Shown: positions 7,617-16,366 of the stretch, in pieces | Position numbering within the stretch: position 1 is the stretch's first letter | Layout: every line of letters begins with the position of its first letter | Assembly: GCF_005871085.1 (NCBI RefSeq) | Contig: NZ_VAUP01000041.1 | Location: 1-64,000 of the forward strand | Reading direction: 5' to 3' | DNA length: 64,000 nt | Source of the DNA: Xanthobacter autotrophicus | GTDB taxonomy: Bacteria; Pseudomonadota; Alphaproteobacteria; Rhizobiales; Xanthobacteraceae | Notes under the pieces: generated by a model | Databases searched by the model: none | Told to the model about the DNA's origin: nothing | What the model saw: only the letters and a program-made list of their open reading frames with translations | Made by a program: the position numbers and the translations under genes

Positions 7617-9023
7617 ATGAAGCGAGAGAACCGGACATTCGACGAATTGCAGGTGGGCGACGCCGCCGAGCTGAAGCGGGTGTGCACGGCAGACGATCTC
7701 TTCGTGTTCGCCACCGCGTCCGGCAACCACAATCCGGCGCACCTGCCGGGGTACGACCTCAACGGGGACGGCCACCCCGATGAGGTGACGGCCCCCGCCA
7801 TGTGGGTCGGCTCCCTGATCTCGGCAGTGCTCGGCAACATCCTGCCGGGCGCTGGCACCCTTTACCGCGCGCAGACCTTCGAATTCCTCGGGCGGGCCAA
7901 GGCGGGCGATGATCTGGTGGCCCGGGTGCGGCTGGTGGAAAAACGGGACGACGGCACCGTGGTCTTCGCCAGCTCGGTATACCGCGACGAGCCGGAAGAG
8001 CTGCTGCTGCGCGGCGAGGCGGCGGTGAGCGCGCCGCGCACCAAATTCCAGTACGACGAGCACGACATCCCCGGCCTTCTGGTCCAGCGCCACCGCCATT
8101 TCGACGCCCTGGTGGCGCGCGCCGAGCCGCTGGAGCCCCTCGCGACCGCCGTGGTGGCGCCGGAGGAGGCCAATTCCCTCGGCGGGGCTCTGCTCGCCGC
8201 CCGTCACACCCTCATCACGCCCATCCTCGTGGGCGCCCGCGACAGGATCGCGGCTGCGGCCACGGCGATCGGGGAAAGCCTCGACGGCATCGAGATCATC
8301 GATGTGGCGGACCATGGCGCCGCGGCCCATGCGGCCGTGGACCTGGTGGCGGACGGGCGCGCCAAGGCCATCATGAAGGGACACCTGCACACGGACGAAC
8401 TGCTGCGCGCGGTGCTGCGCAAGGATCGCGGCCTGCGAACCGGCCGCCGGCTCACCCACATTTTCGTCATGGACGTGCCCGGCGTGTCGCATCCGCTGCT
8501 CGTCACCGACGCCGCCATCAACATTCTCCCGGACCTTGCCACCAAGGTGGACATCGTCCAGAACGCCATCGACCTCGCCATCTCCCTCGGCATCGAGCAG
8601 CCCAAGGTCGGCGTCCTCTCGGCAGTGGAGACGGTGAACGCGCAGATCCCCTCCTCGGTGGATGCGGCGCTGCTGTCCAAGATGGCGGAGCGCGGCCAGA
8701 TCACCGGAGGCCTGGTGGATGGGCCGCTGGCCATGGACAATGCGATCGACATCGCGGCCGCCCGCACCAAGGGCCTCGTCTCGCCGGTGGCCGGGCGGGC
8801 CGACGTGCTGGTGGTGCCCAATCTCGACGCCGGCAACATGGTGGCGAAGCAGCTCACCTACCTCTCCCATGCGGAGGGAGCCGGGCTGGTCATGGGCGCC
8901 CAGGTGCCGATCATTCTCACCTCCCGCGCCGACAGCGCGAAGGCGCGGCTTGCATCCTGCGCCGTTGCCGCCATCCATCACGCCCGCATGGCCGCCAAGG
9001 CCGAGGAGATGCAGCACCCATGA
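7617..9023 (+). CDS. Bifunctional MaoC-like hydratase / phosphate acetyl(butyryl)transferase
   Basis: This 468-aa fusion has an N-terminal hot-dog MaoC domain (about 1-145; TFDELQVGDAAELKR, ASGNHNPAHL) joined to a PTA_PTB domain (about 160-465; GVLSAVETVNAQIPSSVDA, GGLVDGPLAMDNAID). The PTA part transfers an acyl group from CoA to phosphate to give acetyl-phosphate for the kinase encoded next. The hydratase motif normally reads GDxNPxH; here Asp is replaced by Asn (GNHNPAH), so hydratase activity is doubtful. I chose the ATG at 7617 with GGAGG about ten bases upstream; the open frame extends to 7518, overlapping the fabI stop. It overlaps ackA by the ATGA motif at 9020-9023, indicating translational coupling. 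Confidence 0.88.
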   Translation: MKRENRTFDELQVGDAAELKRVCTADDLFVFATASGNHNPAHLPGYDLNGDGHPDEVTAPAMWVGSLISAVLGNILPGAGTLYRAQTFEFLGRAKAGDDLVARVRLVEKRDDGTVVFASSVYRDEPEELLLRGEAAVSAPRTKFQYDEHDIPGLLVQRHRHFDALVARAEPLEPLATAVVAPEEANSLGGALLAARHTLITPILVGARDRIAAAATAIGESLDGIEIIDVADHGAAAHAAVDLVADGRAKAIMKGHLHTDELLRAVLRKDRGLRTGRRLTHIFVMDVPGVSHPLLVTDAAINILPDLATKVDIVQNAIDLAISLGIEQPKVGVLSAVETVNAQIPSSVDAALLSKMAERGQITGGLVDGPLAMDNAIDIAAARTKGLVSPVAGRADVLVVPNLDAGNMVAKQLTYLSHAEGAGLVMGAQVPIILTSRADSAKARLASCAVAAIHHARMAAKAEEMQHP

Positions 9024-10219
9024 CGCAGCCGGTCACCCTTACGCTCAACGCCGGCTCCTCGTCGCTCAAGTTCAGCCTCTACGACATCACCGGTGCGCCG
9101 GTGCAGCTCGCCATCGGCAATGTGGAGAACATCGGCCGGCAGCCGCGGCTGAAGGCGAGCCTCGGGGATGGCATGCCGCGCGTCGAGCGTGAGCTCTCGC
9201 CCTCCGAAGCCAGCGACCACCCGAGCACGCTGAAGACGGTGCTCACACTGCTGCGGGAGCATTTTCCCAAGGCCCACGCCGCAGTGGTGGGCCACCGGGT
9301 GGTGCATGGCGGCCCCCGCTTTTCCGAGCCCATGGCGGTGACGGACGAGGTGATGGCGGAGCTGAGGACGCTCTCACCCTTCGCGCCCATCCACCAGCCG
9401 CACAATCTCGCCGGCATCGAGGCGGCCAGGGCGGCGTTTCCCGACGCGCTGCAGGTGGCCTGCTTCGACACGGCATTCCACCGCCACCACCCCAAGGCCA
9501 ATGACGTGTTCGCCCTGCCGCGCGAATATTACGATAAGGGCATCCGGCGGTACGGTTTCCACGGCCTCAGCTACGAATACGTCTCGGGGGAGCTGAAGCG
9601 CATCGCCCCCCTCCTTCACGCCGGCCGCGTCGTGGTCGCCCATCTCGGCAATGGCGCCTCCATGTGCGGCATCCTCGACGGCCGTTCGGTGGCCTCCACC
9701 ATGGGCTTCACGGCGCTCGACGGCCTGCCCATGGGCACGCGCTGCGGCCAGGTCGACCCGGGTGTCATCTTCTACATGGTCCAGCAGGAAGGCCGCACCA
9801 TCGACGAGGTGCGGGACATTTTCTACAACAAGTCGGGCCTGCTCGGCCTGTCGGGCATCTCCAACGACATGCGGGTGCTGGAGAGCGCAGGCGTGCCGGA
9901 GGCCAACGAGGCCGTGGATTATTTCGTCTTCCGCATCCGCCGCGAACTGGGCGGCCTCGCCGCGGCCCTCGGCGGCCTGGATGCCCTGGTCTTCTGTGGC
10001 GGCATTGGCGAGAATTCGCGCAAGATCCGTCGACGCATCTGCGACGGCATGGACTGGATAGGCATCGAGCTCGATCATGACCGCAACGACAGTGGCGCCC
10101 AGGTCATCTCGACGGACTTCAGCCGGGCCCGCATCATGGTTATTGCGACCAACGAGGAAATCGTGATCGCCCGCGCCGCCAAGCGGCTTCTCTGGGAGCA
10201 GGCGGGCGTCGGCGCGTAA
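9020..10219 (+). CDS. ackA: Acetate kinase (acetate/propionate kinase family)
   Basis: This 399-aa protein has the standard acetate kinase motifs in order: LNAGSSSLKFSLYD at the N-terminus, GHRVVHGGPRF near 90, HLGNGASMC near 206, DGLPMGTRCGQVDPG near 235, and FCGGIGENSRKIR near 330. It converts acetyl-phosphate and ADP to acetate and ATP in the cytosol, giving substrate-level ATP when coupled to the phosphotransacetylase domain upstream. The start codon overlaps the upstream stop. An oxygen-regulated pta-ackA pair fits overflow or fermentative ATP gain under micro-oxic conditions. Confidence 0.95.
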   Translation: MTQPVTLTLNAGSSSLKFSLYDITGAPVQLAIGNVENIGRQPRLKASLGDGMPRVERELSPSEASDHPSTLKTVLTLLREHFPKAHAAVVGHRVVHGGPRFSEPMAVTDEVMAELRTLSPFAPIHQPHNLAGIEAARAAFPDALQVACFDTAFHRHHPKANDVFALPREYYDKGIRRYGFHGLSYEYVSGELKRIAPLLHAGRVVVAHLGNGASMCGILDGRSVASTMGFTALDGLPMGTRCGQVDPGVIFYMVQQEGRTIDEVRDIFYNKSGLLGLSGISNDMRVLESAGVPEANEAVDYFVFRIRRELGGLAAALGGLDALVFCGGIGENSRKIRRRICDGMDWIGIELDHDRNDSGAQVISTDFSRARIMVIATNEEIVIARAAKRLLWEQAGVGA

Positions 10220-10232
10220 GGAAGGGGGGAAC

Positions 10233-10886
10233 ATGAGGAAGGCGATCAAGCCGGATGATGCGGCGGCGCTGGTTCCCGATGGAGCGACCGTGCTCATCGG
10301 CGGCTTCATGGGTGTCGGCACGCCCGAGCGCATGATCGATGCCCTGGTGGCGCGCGGCGCGCGGAACCTGACGGTGATCGCCAACGACGCGGCGATGCCC
10401 GGCAAGGGCATCGGCAAGCTGGTGTCCGCCGGCGCGATTTCCCGGGCCATCATGTCCCACATCGGCCTCAACCCGGAGATCCAGCGCAAGATGATCTCCG
10501 GCGAGATTGAGGTGGAACTGGTGCCCCAGGGCACGCTGGTGGAACGCATCCGCGCCGGCGGCGTCGGCCTCGGCGGCGTCCTCACCGCGACCGGCCTCGG
10601 CACGCCAGTGGAAGACGGCAAACAGGTCATCGAGGTCGACGGCAAGCGCTACCTGGTGGAGAAGCCCATACTGGGCGACTTCGCGCTCATCGCCGCCCAG
10701 CAGGCCGACTATTCCGGCAACCTCACCTATTCGCTCACCGCGCACAATTTCAATCCGATCATGGCGCTGGCCGGTCGCATGGTCATCGTCGAACCGGAAC
10801 TGATCGTGCCGGTCGGCGTCATCCCGCCGGACGCGGTGAAGACGCCGGGCGTGATCATTGACCACATGCTCGCGAGGGTCGCGTAA
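10233..10886 (+). CDS. 3-oxoacid CoA-transferase subunit A
   Basis: This 217-aa alpha subunit shows the family I CoA-transferase signature GGFMGVGTPERMIDAL near residue 22, followed by SHIGLNPEIQRKM and VELVPQGTLVERIRAGG. It pairs with the next gene to move CoA between acetoacetate or a similar 3-oxoacid and acetyl- or succinyl-CoA. It starts 13 bases after ackA with AAGGGGGG as ribosome site. In an operon making acetate, an acetate:acetoacetyl-CoA transferase (AtoDA-like) is as likely as succinyl-CoA:3-oxoacid transferase. Confidence 0.9.
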   Translation: MRKAIKPDDAAALVPDGATVLIGGFMGVGTPERMIDALVARGARNLTVIANDAAMPGKGIGKLVSAGAISRAIMSHIGLNPEIQRKMISGEIEVELVPQGTLVERIRAGGVGLGGVLTATGLGTPVEDGKQVIEVDGKRYLVEKPILGDFALIAAQQADYSGNLTYSLTAHNFNPIMALAGRMVIVEPELIVPVGVIPPDAVKTPGVIIDHMLARVA

Positions 10887-11575
10887 TGGAGCAGCAGGTG
10901 ACAGGCCGCCCCCATTCGGGCATGAGCGCCAAGGAAGTGATCGCCCGCCGCGTGGCGCAGGAGGTCAGGCCCGGCATGCTGGTCAATCTCGGCATCGGCC
11001 TGCCGAGCCTGGTCGCCAACTACATCCCGCACGACTACGGCGTCTTCTTCCAGGCGGAAAACGGGGTGATCGGCCTCGGCGCCCGCCCGCCGGAAGGCAT
11101 GGAGGACCCCCACCTCACCGACGCGGGGGGCAGCTTCGTCACCGCCGTTCCCGGCGCCGCCTCCATCGACAGCGCCATGAGCTTCGGCATCATCCGTGGC
11201 GGGCACCTCGACATGACCGTGCTCGGAGGGCTTCAGGTGGATGAGCGGGGCTTCCTCGCCAACTGGATGGTGCCCGGCAAGATGGTGCCTGGCATGGGCG
11301 GCGCCATGGATCTGGTGGCCGGCGCCAAGCGCGTCATCGTCGCCATGGTGCATTCCGCCAAAGGCGAGGCCAAGATCGTGCCTGAATGCACGTTGCCGCT
11401 CACGGCCCTGCGCCGGGTCAGTCTCCTTGTCACGGAACTGGCGGTCATCGAGCCCACGGCGGATGGTCTCGTACTGCGCGAGCGCGGCCCGGATATCTCG
11501 GTCGAGGAGATCCTCGCCCAGACCACGGCGAAGCTCATCGTCACCGGAGACGTCCCCACCATGTGCCTCGGCTGA
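10886..11575 (+). CDS. 3-oxoacid CoA-transferase subunit B
   Basis: This 229-aa beta subunit carries the catalytic Glu in FQAENGVIGLG near residue 56 and the conserved GGHLDMTVLGGLQVDERG, which forms the active-site wall. Its start overlaps the stop of subunit A (TAATG), so the two are co-translated. It is the last gene of the fabI-pta-ackA-CoA-transferase operon. After its stop, 206 bases separate it from the convergent DUF3141 gene. Confidence 0.92.
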   Translation: MEQQVTGRPHSGMSAKEVIARRVAQEVRPGMLVNLGIGLPSLVANYIPHDYGVFFQAENGVIGLGARPPEGMEDPHLTDAGGSFVTAVPGAASIDSAMSFGIIRGGHLDMTVLGGLQVDERGFLANWMVPGKMVPGMGGAMDLVAGAKRVIVAMVHSAKGEAKIVPECTLPLTALRRVSLLVTELAVIEPTADGLVLRERGPDISVEEILAQTTAKLIVTGDVPTMCLG

Positions 11576-11657
11576 TATCCGCCATCACCGGACCGATGCG
11601 GCCCCGGTCTTCCGGCATGTCGGCCGGCGACGGCACGGCCCGACGTCCGGCGCGGTG

Positions 11658-11687
11658 ACTTCAGCGGCACGGACTTCAGCGGCACCG
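11658..11687. repeat. 15-bp tandem duplication
   Basis: ACTTCAGCGGCACGG is followed directly by a near-identical copy. It lies in the gap between the CoA-transferase operon and the convergent DUF3141 gene, with no evident role. Confidence 0.7.
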
Positions 11688-11741
11688 GTTTCGGACGCCG
11701 CCGCGTGGGATGCGCCCGCCGCCGCGGCGCGGCGGGGTCCG

Positions 11742-11770
11742 GGAGCCGGTGAGCGAAGCTCTCCGGCTCC
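11742..11770. terminator. Stem-loop between convergent operons
   Basis: GGAGCCGG (11742-11749) and CCGGCTCC (11763-11770) form an 8-bp stem with a 13-base loop between the CoA-transferase operon and the convergent DUF3141 gene. No T-tract is present, so intrinsic termination is uncertain. Confidence 0.35.
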
Positions 11771-11781
11771 GTGCAGGACCT

Positions 11782-14190
11782 CTATTGCGCGGCCTGGGTC
11801 AAGGCCGACAGCGGATCATCCAGGACATCCATGGTCGCGGGCGGAAGGTCGAGCAGCTGCCGGAAGCGCTGGAGCATGGCGAGGGTCCGTGGCTCCATGT
11901 CACTGAGGACGCCCGGCACATACTGCACCACCTCGGCGGCCCGTCGCCGTTCCTCCGGCGTGCGCAGCAGGAGCGGCAAGGTCTCCAGGGCGGCGGCGCC
12001 GGCATATTCCACGATCAGGCTCTGCTCGTGGATGATCTGCGCCCGCTGCTCGGTCCGGAGCGAGCGGAAGGGCTCGTCCTTGGTCAACACCCGCGCCGAC
12101 CGTTCCAGACGATCCCGGCGCACGGTGCCGCGCGCCTCCGCCAGCAGGATCAGCATGCGGATCACCGCCTCCACGAAGCCGCCGGATGCCACATGGAGGA
12201 GGGCCGACTGGACCTCCGGCAAGGCGACCAGTTCCTCCTTCGACTTGCGGGTCCGCTCGAAGTTGAAGTTGCGACCGAACCAGCGCATCTGCGGGGTGGC
12301 ATAGATGCTGTAGAAGGTCATCTCGTACCAGGCGTCGCGCAGGTCGCGCACGATGTCGAAGGACTGTTCGAAGGCGTCGGCGAGAAGCTTTTCCGCCAGC
12401 ACGAAGGGGTTGTCCTCCGCCACCGCCGCGCGCGCACGCGCCGTGGCCTCTGCGGCCGCCGGCAGCACGGAACACTGCGGATTGCGGGAGGAGAACAGCG
12501 CCCGCTGCAGGCGCAGCGGATGGAATTGCCGGCCGAGTTCCGCACTGGCCCGGGTCACGCTCGCCTGCACGAAGGGGCGCACGAAGATGTCGTAGAGCTC
12601 GCCCTGCAGCTCGGATGACCGTTCCACCGCGCCGAACGGCAACTCGTCCTGCCGGCCATCGCCATAGCCCGGCAGGTCACTGATCCGGCGTTCGGCGAAG
12701 GACACGGTGAAATGCTTGGAATGGCCTTCGCCGGCCACATCCTCGATGACCATTTCATAAAGGCCGGGCGCGAGCGCCTCGATGGTCTTCAGCGTCGAGG
12801 CAACCTCCTGGTGCTCGCGCTTGGCGATGGAGGACGAGACGAAGATGCCGAGGTGGCCAATGGACTCATGCACCATGTAGACGATGCGCTGACCGCGGAT
12901 CTTGATTTCCGTCTCGTCGGCGTAAGTGTCCATGATCCAGTTCAAGGCCTGCTTGACCGGGGTGATATTATCGCCATGGCTCGCGAACACGATGATCGGC
13001 GAGCGGATCTGCTTGATGTCGAGCACGCGGCCGTGTTCCAGGCGGGCCTCGTTGCGGGCAAGCTTGTTGCCGACGAAGAGTTCGCGCACGATCCAGACGA
13101 TCTCGGGCTCATTGAGCAGGAAGAAGCCGCTCCACCACTTCTCGAACTCGAGGAAGCGGCCGCGCTCGGTATCCACCCGCTCGAACACGTCGTAATACTT
13201 GCGGAACCAGGTGCGGCCCGGATTCAGCATTTCGAAGTTCAGCACCAGCCATGCGCCATCGAAGACGCCGTCGCCATAGTCGGCCCAGAACATCGGCTGG
13301 ACCTGCCCGCCGAGCAGGCCTGCATTGTAGCGCATGGGATTGGAGCCCACGTCGCCCGACCAGGTCTCCACCGGTGCGCCGTTAAGCACCAGGGGGCCGG
13401 TGATGTCCGGATGGGAGGCGCCGAGGACCAGGGTGGCCCAGCCACCCTGGCAATTTCCGATCACCACGGGCTTGGGCGCATCCGGATGCTCCGCCTGCAC
13501 ATGGCGCACGAACACCGCTTCGGCGCGCGCCACGTCCGCGAGGGTCTGGCCCGGCTCAGGCTCCCGCCAGAAGGCAGTGAAATAGACCGGGTGCCCACCC
13601 TTCAGCGCCACACCCACCTGGCTGTCGGCCTTGAAGCCGCCGATGCCCGCGCCGTGGCCCGCCCGCGGGTCGATGATCACATAGGGCCGCTTCCAGGCGA
13701 ACACCTCGACGCCTTCCGGGGGCGTGATCTTAAGCAGCATGTAGTTGCACGGGCGCTCCAGCTTCCGCCCATCCACCACCACTTCATAATCATAGATCAG
13801 CACCGGCGGGCAGCCGGCCGCCTCGTGGGCGAAGAAATTGTCCCCGCGTTCGCGCAGAACGTCGGCCATCAGAATGGCCCGCTGCGCCCGGTCCGTGGCA
13901 TAGGCACGGGCATCACCCAGGAGGGAAAACGGGGAGCTTTTCGGCTTGGTGATCTCGGCGACGAGACCCGTCAGCGCATTGAAGGTGCCCCGCAGGCGCT
14001 CGCCGTGGGTCGCCGATATGTTGTTGAAGTGACGGCCGGCGGCCTTTGACGTCAGCTCGCCGACGGCGGACCATTCGGACAGCTGGGCGGTGAGCGCCAC
14101 CGCCCGCTGGCGCGCCGTCCAGGCATTGCCATCCGTCACCACCGAGAAGAAGGGGTTGATGTTATCCCCATGCGGAAGACCAAATGCCAC
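11782..14190 (-). CDS. DUF3141 protein with a PHA-synthase-like alpha/beta-hydrolase core
   Basis: This is an 802-aa protein. The start is GTG (14188-14190) with AAGGAG seven bases upstream; an upstream ATG would add 14 residues. The N-terminal third (residues about 1-130) resembles PHA synthase lead regions (RQRAVALTAQLSEW). It is followed by an alpha/beta-hydrolase core with a nucleophile box GNCQGGW whose Cys is about residue 247, an Asp region (ASHGDNITP) and a His region (HESIGHLGIFV). G-x-C-x-G-G is the PhaC-type box, not the Ser-based lipase box. The last third is specific to DUF3141. It faces the acetate module and has its own FNR-type box (14308), so a role in polyester or 3-hydroxyacyl metabolism at low oxygen is a reasonable inference. 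The reaction is unknown. Confidence 0.85.
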   Translation of the reverse strand: MAFGLPHGDNINPFFSVVTDGNAWTARQRAVALTAQLSEWSAVGELTSKAAGRHFNNISATHGERLRGTFNALTGLVAEITKPKSSPFSLLGDARAYATDRAQRAILMADVLRERGDNFFAHEAAGCPPVLIYDYEVVVDGRKLERPCNYMLLKITPPEGVEVFAWKRPYVIIDPRAGHGAGIGGFKADSQVGVALKGGHPVYFTAFWREPEPGQTLADVARAEAVFVRHVQAEHPDAPKPVVIGNCQGGWATLVLGASHPDITGPLVLNGAPVETWSGDVGSNPMRYNAGLLGGQVQPMFWADYGDGVFDGAWLVLNFEMLNPGRTWFRKYYDVFERVDTERGRFLEFEKWWSGFFLLNEPEIVWIVRELFVGNKLARNEARLEHGRVLDIKQIRSPIIVFASHGDNITPVKQALNWIMDTYADETEIKIRGQRIVYMVHESIGHLGIFVSSSIAKREHQEVASTLKTIEALAPGLYEMVIEDVAGEGHSKHFTVSFAERRISDLPGYGDGRQDELPFGAVERSSELQGELYDIFVRPFVQASVTRASAELGRQFHPLRLQRALFSSRNPQCSVLPAAAEATARARAAVAEDNPFVLAEKLLADAFEQSFDIVRDLRDAWYEMTFYSIYATPQMRWFGRNFNFERTRKSKEELVALPEVQSALLHVASGGFVEAVIRMLILLAEARGTVRRDRLERSARVLTKDEPFRSLRTEQRAQIIHEQSLIVEYAGAAALETLPLLLRTPEERRRAAEVVQYVPGVLSDMEPRTLAMLQRFRQLLDLPPATMDVLDDPLSALTQAAQ

Positions 14191-14307
14191 AGCGCCTCTC
14201 CTTCTGGCGAATGACGCAACGTGTACCTGCAACCGCCGATGCCCGCAGTGTCCGACGGCAAGCCATTCGATCCCTTAAGATACGCTGCAAATATTGCAGG
14301 CTGGTGG

Positions 14308-14321
14308 CTGATATTGATCAA
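14308..14321. promoter_or_regulatory. FNR/FixK-type box upstream of the DUF3141 gene
   Basis: CTGATATTGATCAA (minus strand TTGATCAATATCAG) matches TTGAT-N4-ATCAA at nine of ten positions. Its centre lies about 124 bases before the DUF3141 start. A -10-like TATCTT on the minus strand (14282-14277) would place the box near -43, close to the class II activator position. Confidence 0.6.
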
Positions 14322-14832
14322 TTAATATGAGCCGGCTTCATTCATGCATATTCTTCGAAATATGTACTTCTGATATCTTGAAATTCTGATGCACGTACGC
14401 CTGATCCACTCGCCTGCCAGTGGAACAGCAGTTCGGATCGGCAAGCGGATGGCGTTCCCAGGGAAGCCGTGCGATCCCGGGATTGGTAGAGGCTCCCCCG
14501 TCCGAGAAGGCCGCCGCATCGTGCCCGATCCTGCACAGCAGCGGCGGTCGCGGCCTCAGCGTGCGGGCAATGGATGTGGCGCGGCGATCCGGTCGGCGGC
14601 GTGGCCGCTATGTTCCTTCCGCTGCGGCTCATGGGCGGCCGGCTGGGCCGGCGGGTGCACGAATTCGCGATGACCATCGCCTGTCGCCGCCGCAAGCGCG
14701 ACCGGCTCGCGTCCTGCCGAAAGGCCATCCGTTTTGTCCCGGGGGCAACGGGGGTTGCGTATCGCGCGGACATGCTCTGTATGACGTGCGCGGGTCCGAT
14801 GCGAATCCGCGCTCTCTACCCTGGAGACTGAC
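14322..14832. other. Gene-poor stretch upstream of the DUF1269 gene
   Basis: No convincing gene was found. The left part (to about 14400) is AT-rich and carries the DUF3141 regulatory DNA; the rest is GC-rich without coding character. Confidence 0.5.
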
Positions 14833-15318
14833 ATGGCCGACCTCGTTATCATTGCCTATGAATCTGAGGCCAAAGCGGAGGCCGCGCGACAGGAGCTCCT
14901 GAAGCTCCAGAAGGAATATCTGATCGAGCTGGGCGATGCCGTCATCGCCGCCCGGCAGGAGGATGGCTCGATCAAGCTGCACCAGATGGTGAACACCACC
15001 CTCGCGGGCGCGGCCTCGGGCGGGCTCTGGGGCGGCCTCGTCGGGCTGATCTTCCTCAACCCGCTCTTGGGCATGGCCATCGGCGCCGGCGCCGGCGCGC
15101 TCGCCGGAAAGTTCACCGACGTGGGCATCAATGACGACTTCATCAAGCAGGCCAGCTCGGCCCTCGGTCCGAATCAGGCTGCCCTGTGCATCCTCGTCGG
15201 CAAGGTGACCGCGGACAAGGTGGTGGCCGACATGGCCAAGTTCGGTGGCACCGTGCTCCAGACGAGCCTCTCCACCGAGCAGGAGGAAAAACTCCAGGCC
15301 GCCCTCAAGGGCGCCTAG
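14833..15318 (+). CDS. DUF1269 family protein
   Basis: This 161-aa protein begins MADLVIIAYESEAKAEAARQ, with the ferredoxin-like N-terminal half typical of DUF1269. A central glycine-rich hydrophobic pair follows (GAASGGLWGGLVGLIFL and GMAIGAGAGALAGKF), and it ends with DDFIKQASSALGPNQAAL and a soluble tail. The glycine-zipper-like segment suggests membrane insertion. The function of the family is unknown, though members are often stress-induced. The start has GGAG six bases upstream. It is a single-gene unit, followed by a stem-loop at 15388. Confidence 0.85.
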   Translation: MADLVIIAYESEAKAEAARQELLKLQKEYLIELGDAVIAARQEDGSIKLHQMVNTTLAGAASGGLWGGLVGLIFLNPLLGMAIGAGAGALAGKFTDVGINDDFIKQASSALGPNQAALCILVGKVTADKVVADMAKFGGTVLQTSLSTEQEEKLQAALKGA

Positions 15319-15387
15319 TCTTTCGCATGATCGCCGGCCAGCGCCGGTGAGCCTTCACTGCGCGCCGGCGGGAGCCAAGATGAAAGA

Positions 15388-15410
15388 GGTGCGACCGGCG
15401 CGGTCGCACC
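15388..15410. terminator. Stem-loop after the DUF1269 gene
   Basis: GGTGCGACC and GGTCGCACC form a perfect 9-bp stem with a 5-base loop, 70 bases past the DUF1269 stop. There is no T-run, so it may be a Rho-assisted terminator or an RNA-stabilising hairpin. Confidence 0.4.
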
Positions 15411-15607
15411 GATGGTTCGGATCGGCATCATGCCGGCGGCGCGGATATTCCGGCCGCGCCTGTTCTCCGGTACGGGCGGCTTTCCGCCCGCACCGCAACC
15501 GCCGCAGCGATCGAATCGCCGAGCCTGTGTAAAACGATCGGGCGGCGACGCGTTCGCCGGCTGATACTCTTCACGTGTTTCAGTTCAAACAGCTTGAAAG
15601 GGTTAGC

Positions 15608-16093
15608 ATGATGCGCGGTCGGGGCCTTCTTGCAGCGGTTTTCGCTCTCATCATCGGCGGGGGCAATGCGGCCCTCGCGGCGGGCGCGTTCGAGTGTCCG
15701 GCCAAGCCGCTGGAAAGCGCCCAGGCGGCCAGCATCAAGGCACTCCTGCCCACCGGCGATGCCTTCGATCAAGTGGAACGCCTCAACACGGCGGTCACCA
15801 CGCTCAAGGCGCAGGGCGCAAGCCCGGTGCTCGTCATCGATAGCCTGATCGCCGCCTACTGCCCCGTGGTGGCCGCGCAAAGCGGGCTGACCGACGCGCA
15901 GAAGACCGCCCGCGTCACCCGCTTCGCCGCGCGCATCACGCGCACGGTCTATGCCCTCGACACTGCCGATGCGATCATTCTCGACGTGAGCTTCCCCCCG
16001 CAGGTGGTGAATGCCATCACCGCGAAAGCCCAGGCGGCAGGGGTCTCCCCCGAGGCGTGGATTCAAAGCGCCGTCACCGCCGCCTTGAAGTAA
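15608..16093 (+). CDS. Exported protein of unknown function
   Basis: This 161-aa protein has an N-terminal signal peptide (LLAAVFALIIGGGNAALAAG) and a mature start at AFECPAKPLESAQ. The mature part has two Cys residues (FECP and AAYCPVV) and an alpha-helical character (VERLNTAVTTLKAQG, QKTARVTRFAARIT). No family was recognised. Two adjacent ATGs (15608 and 15611) are possible starts behind GAAAGGG. It is probably periplasmic and transcribed alone. Upstream, TTCAA-N5-TTGAA (15584-15598) forms a small inverted repeat. Confidence 0.65.
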   Translation: MMRGRGLLAAVFALIIGGGNAALAAGAFECPAKPLESAQAASIKALLPTGDAFDQVERLNTAVTTLKAQGASPVLVIDSLIAAYCPVVAAQSGLTDAQKTARVTRFAARITRTVYALDTADAIILDVSFPPQVVNAITAKAQAAGVSPEAWIQSAVTAALK

Positions 16094-16366
16094 GCCCAAG
16101 GCGTGACGCCGGTTGCCCCCCGAAGACCGGCTGGGCCGTTCAATCCGGCGTAACCGAATGCCGGCAGATATCGGCATGCTCCTGTCCGAACGCGGACAAG
16201 GTGCATGCCGAGCGCCCCAGGGGCGCGACCGGCCCTGGGATCTGCGCCCCGCCCTGCGGCCACGACGGCCGCAGCGATCGGTCCGGCGCGCGGGCCCGGG
16301 CCTCCTGCCGCGATCGCCAAGAACAGGCGCCGACGAGGACCTACCGCAATCGGCCTGATCCGGGTT

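Noticed and set aside
14314-14327. Second plus-strand FNR-like site TTGAT-N4-TAATA
   Set aside because: The second half matches poorly; the overlapping 14308-14321 site is the good match.
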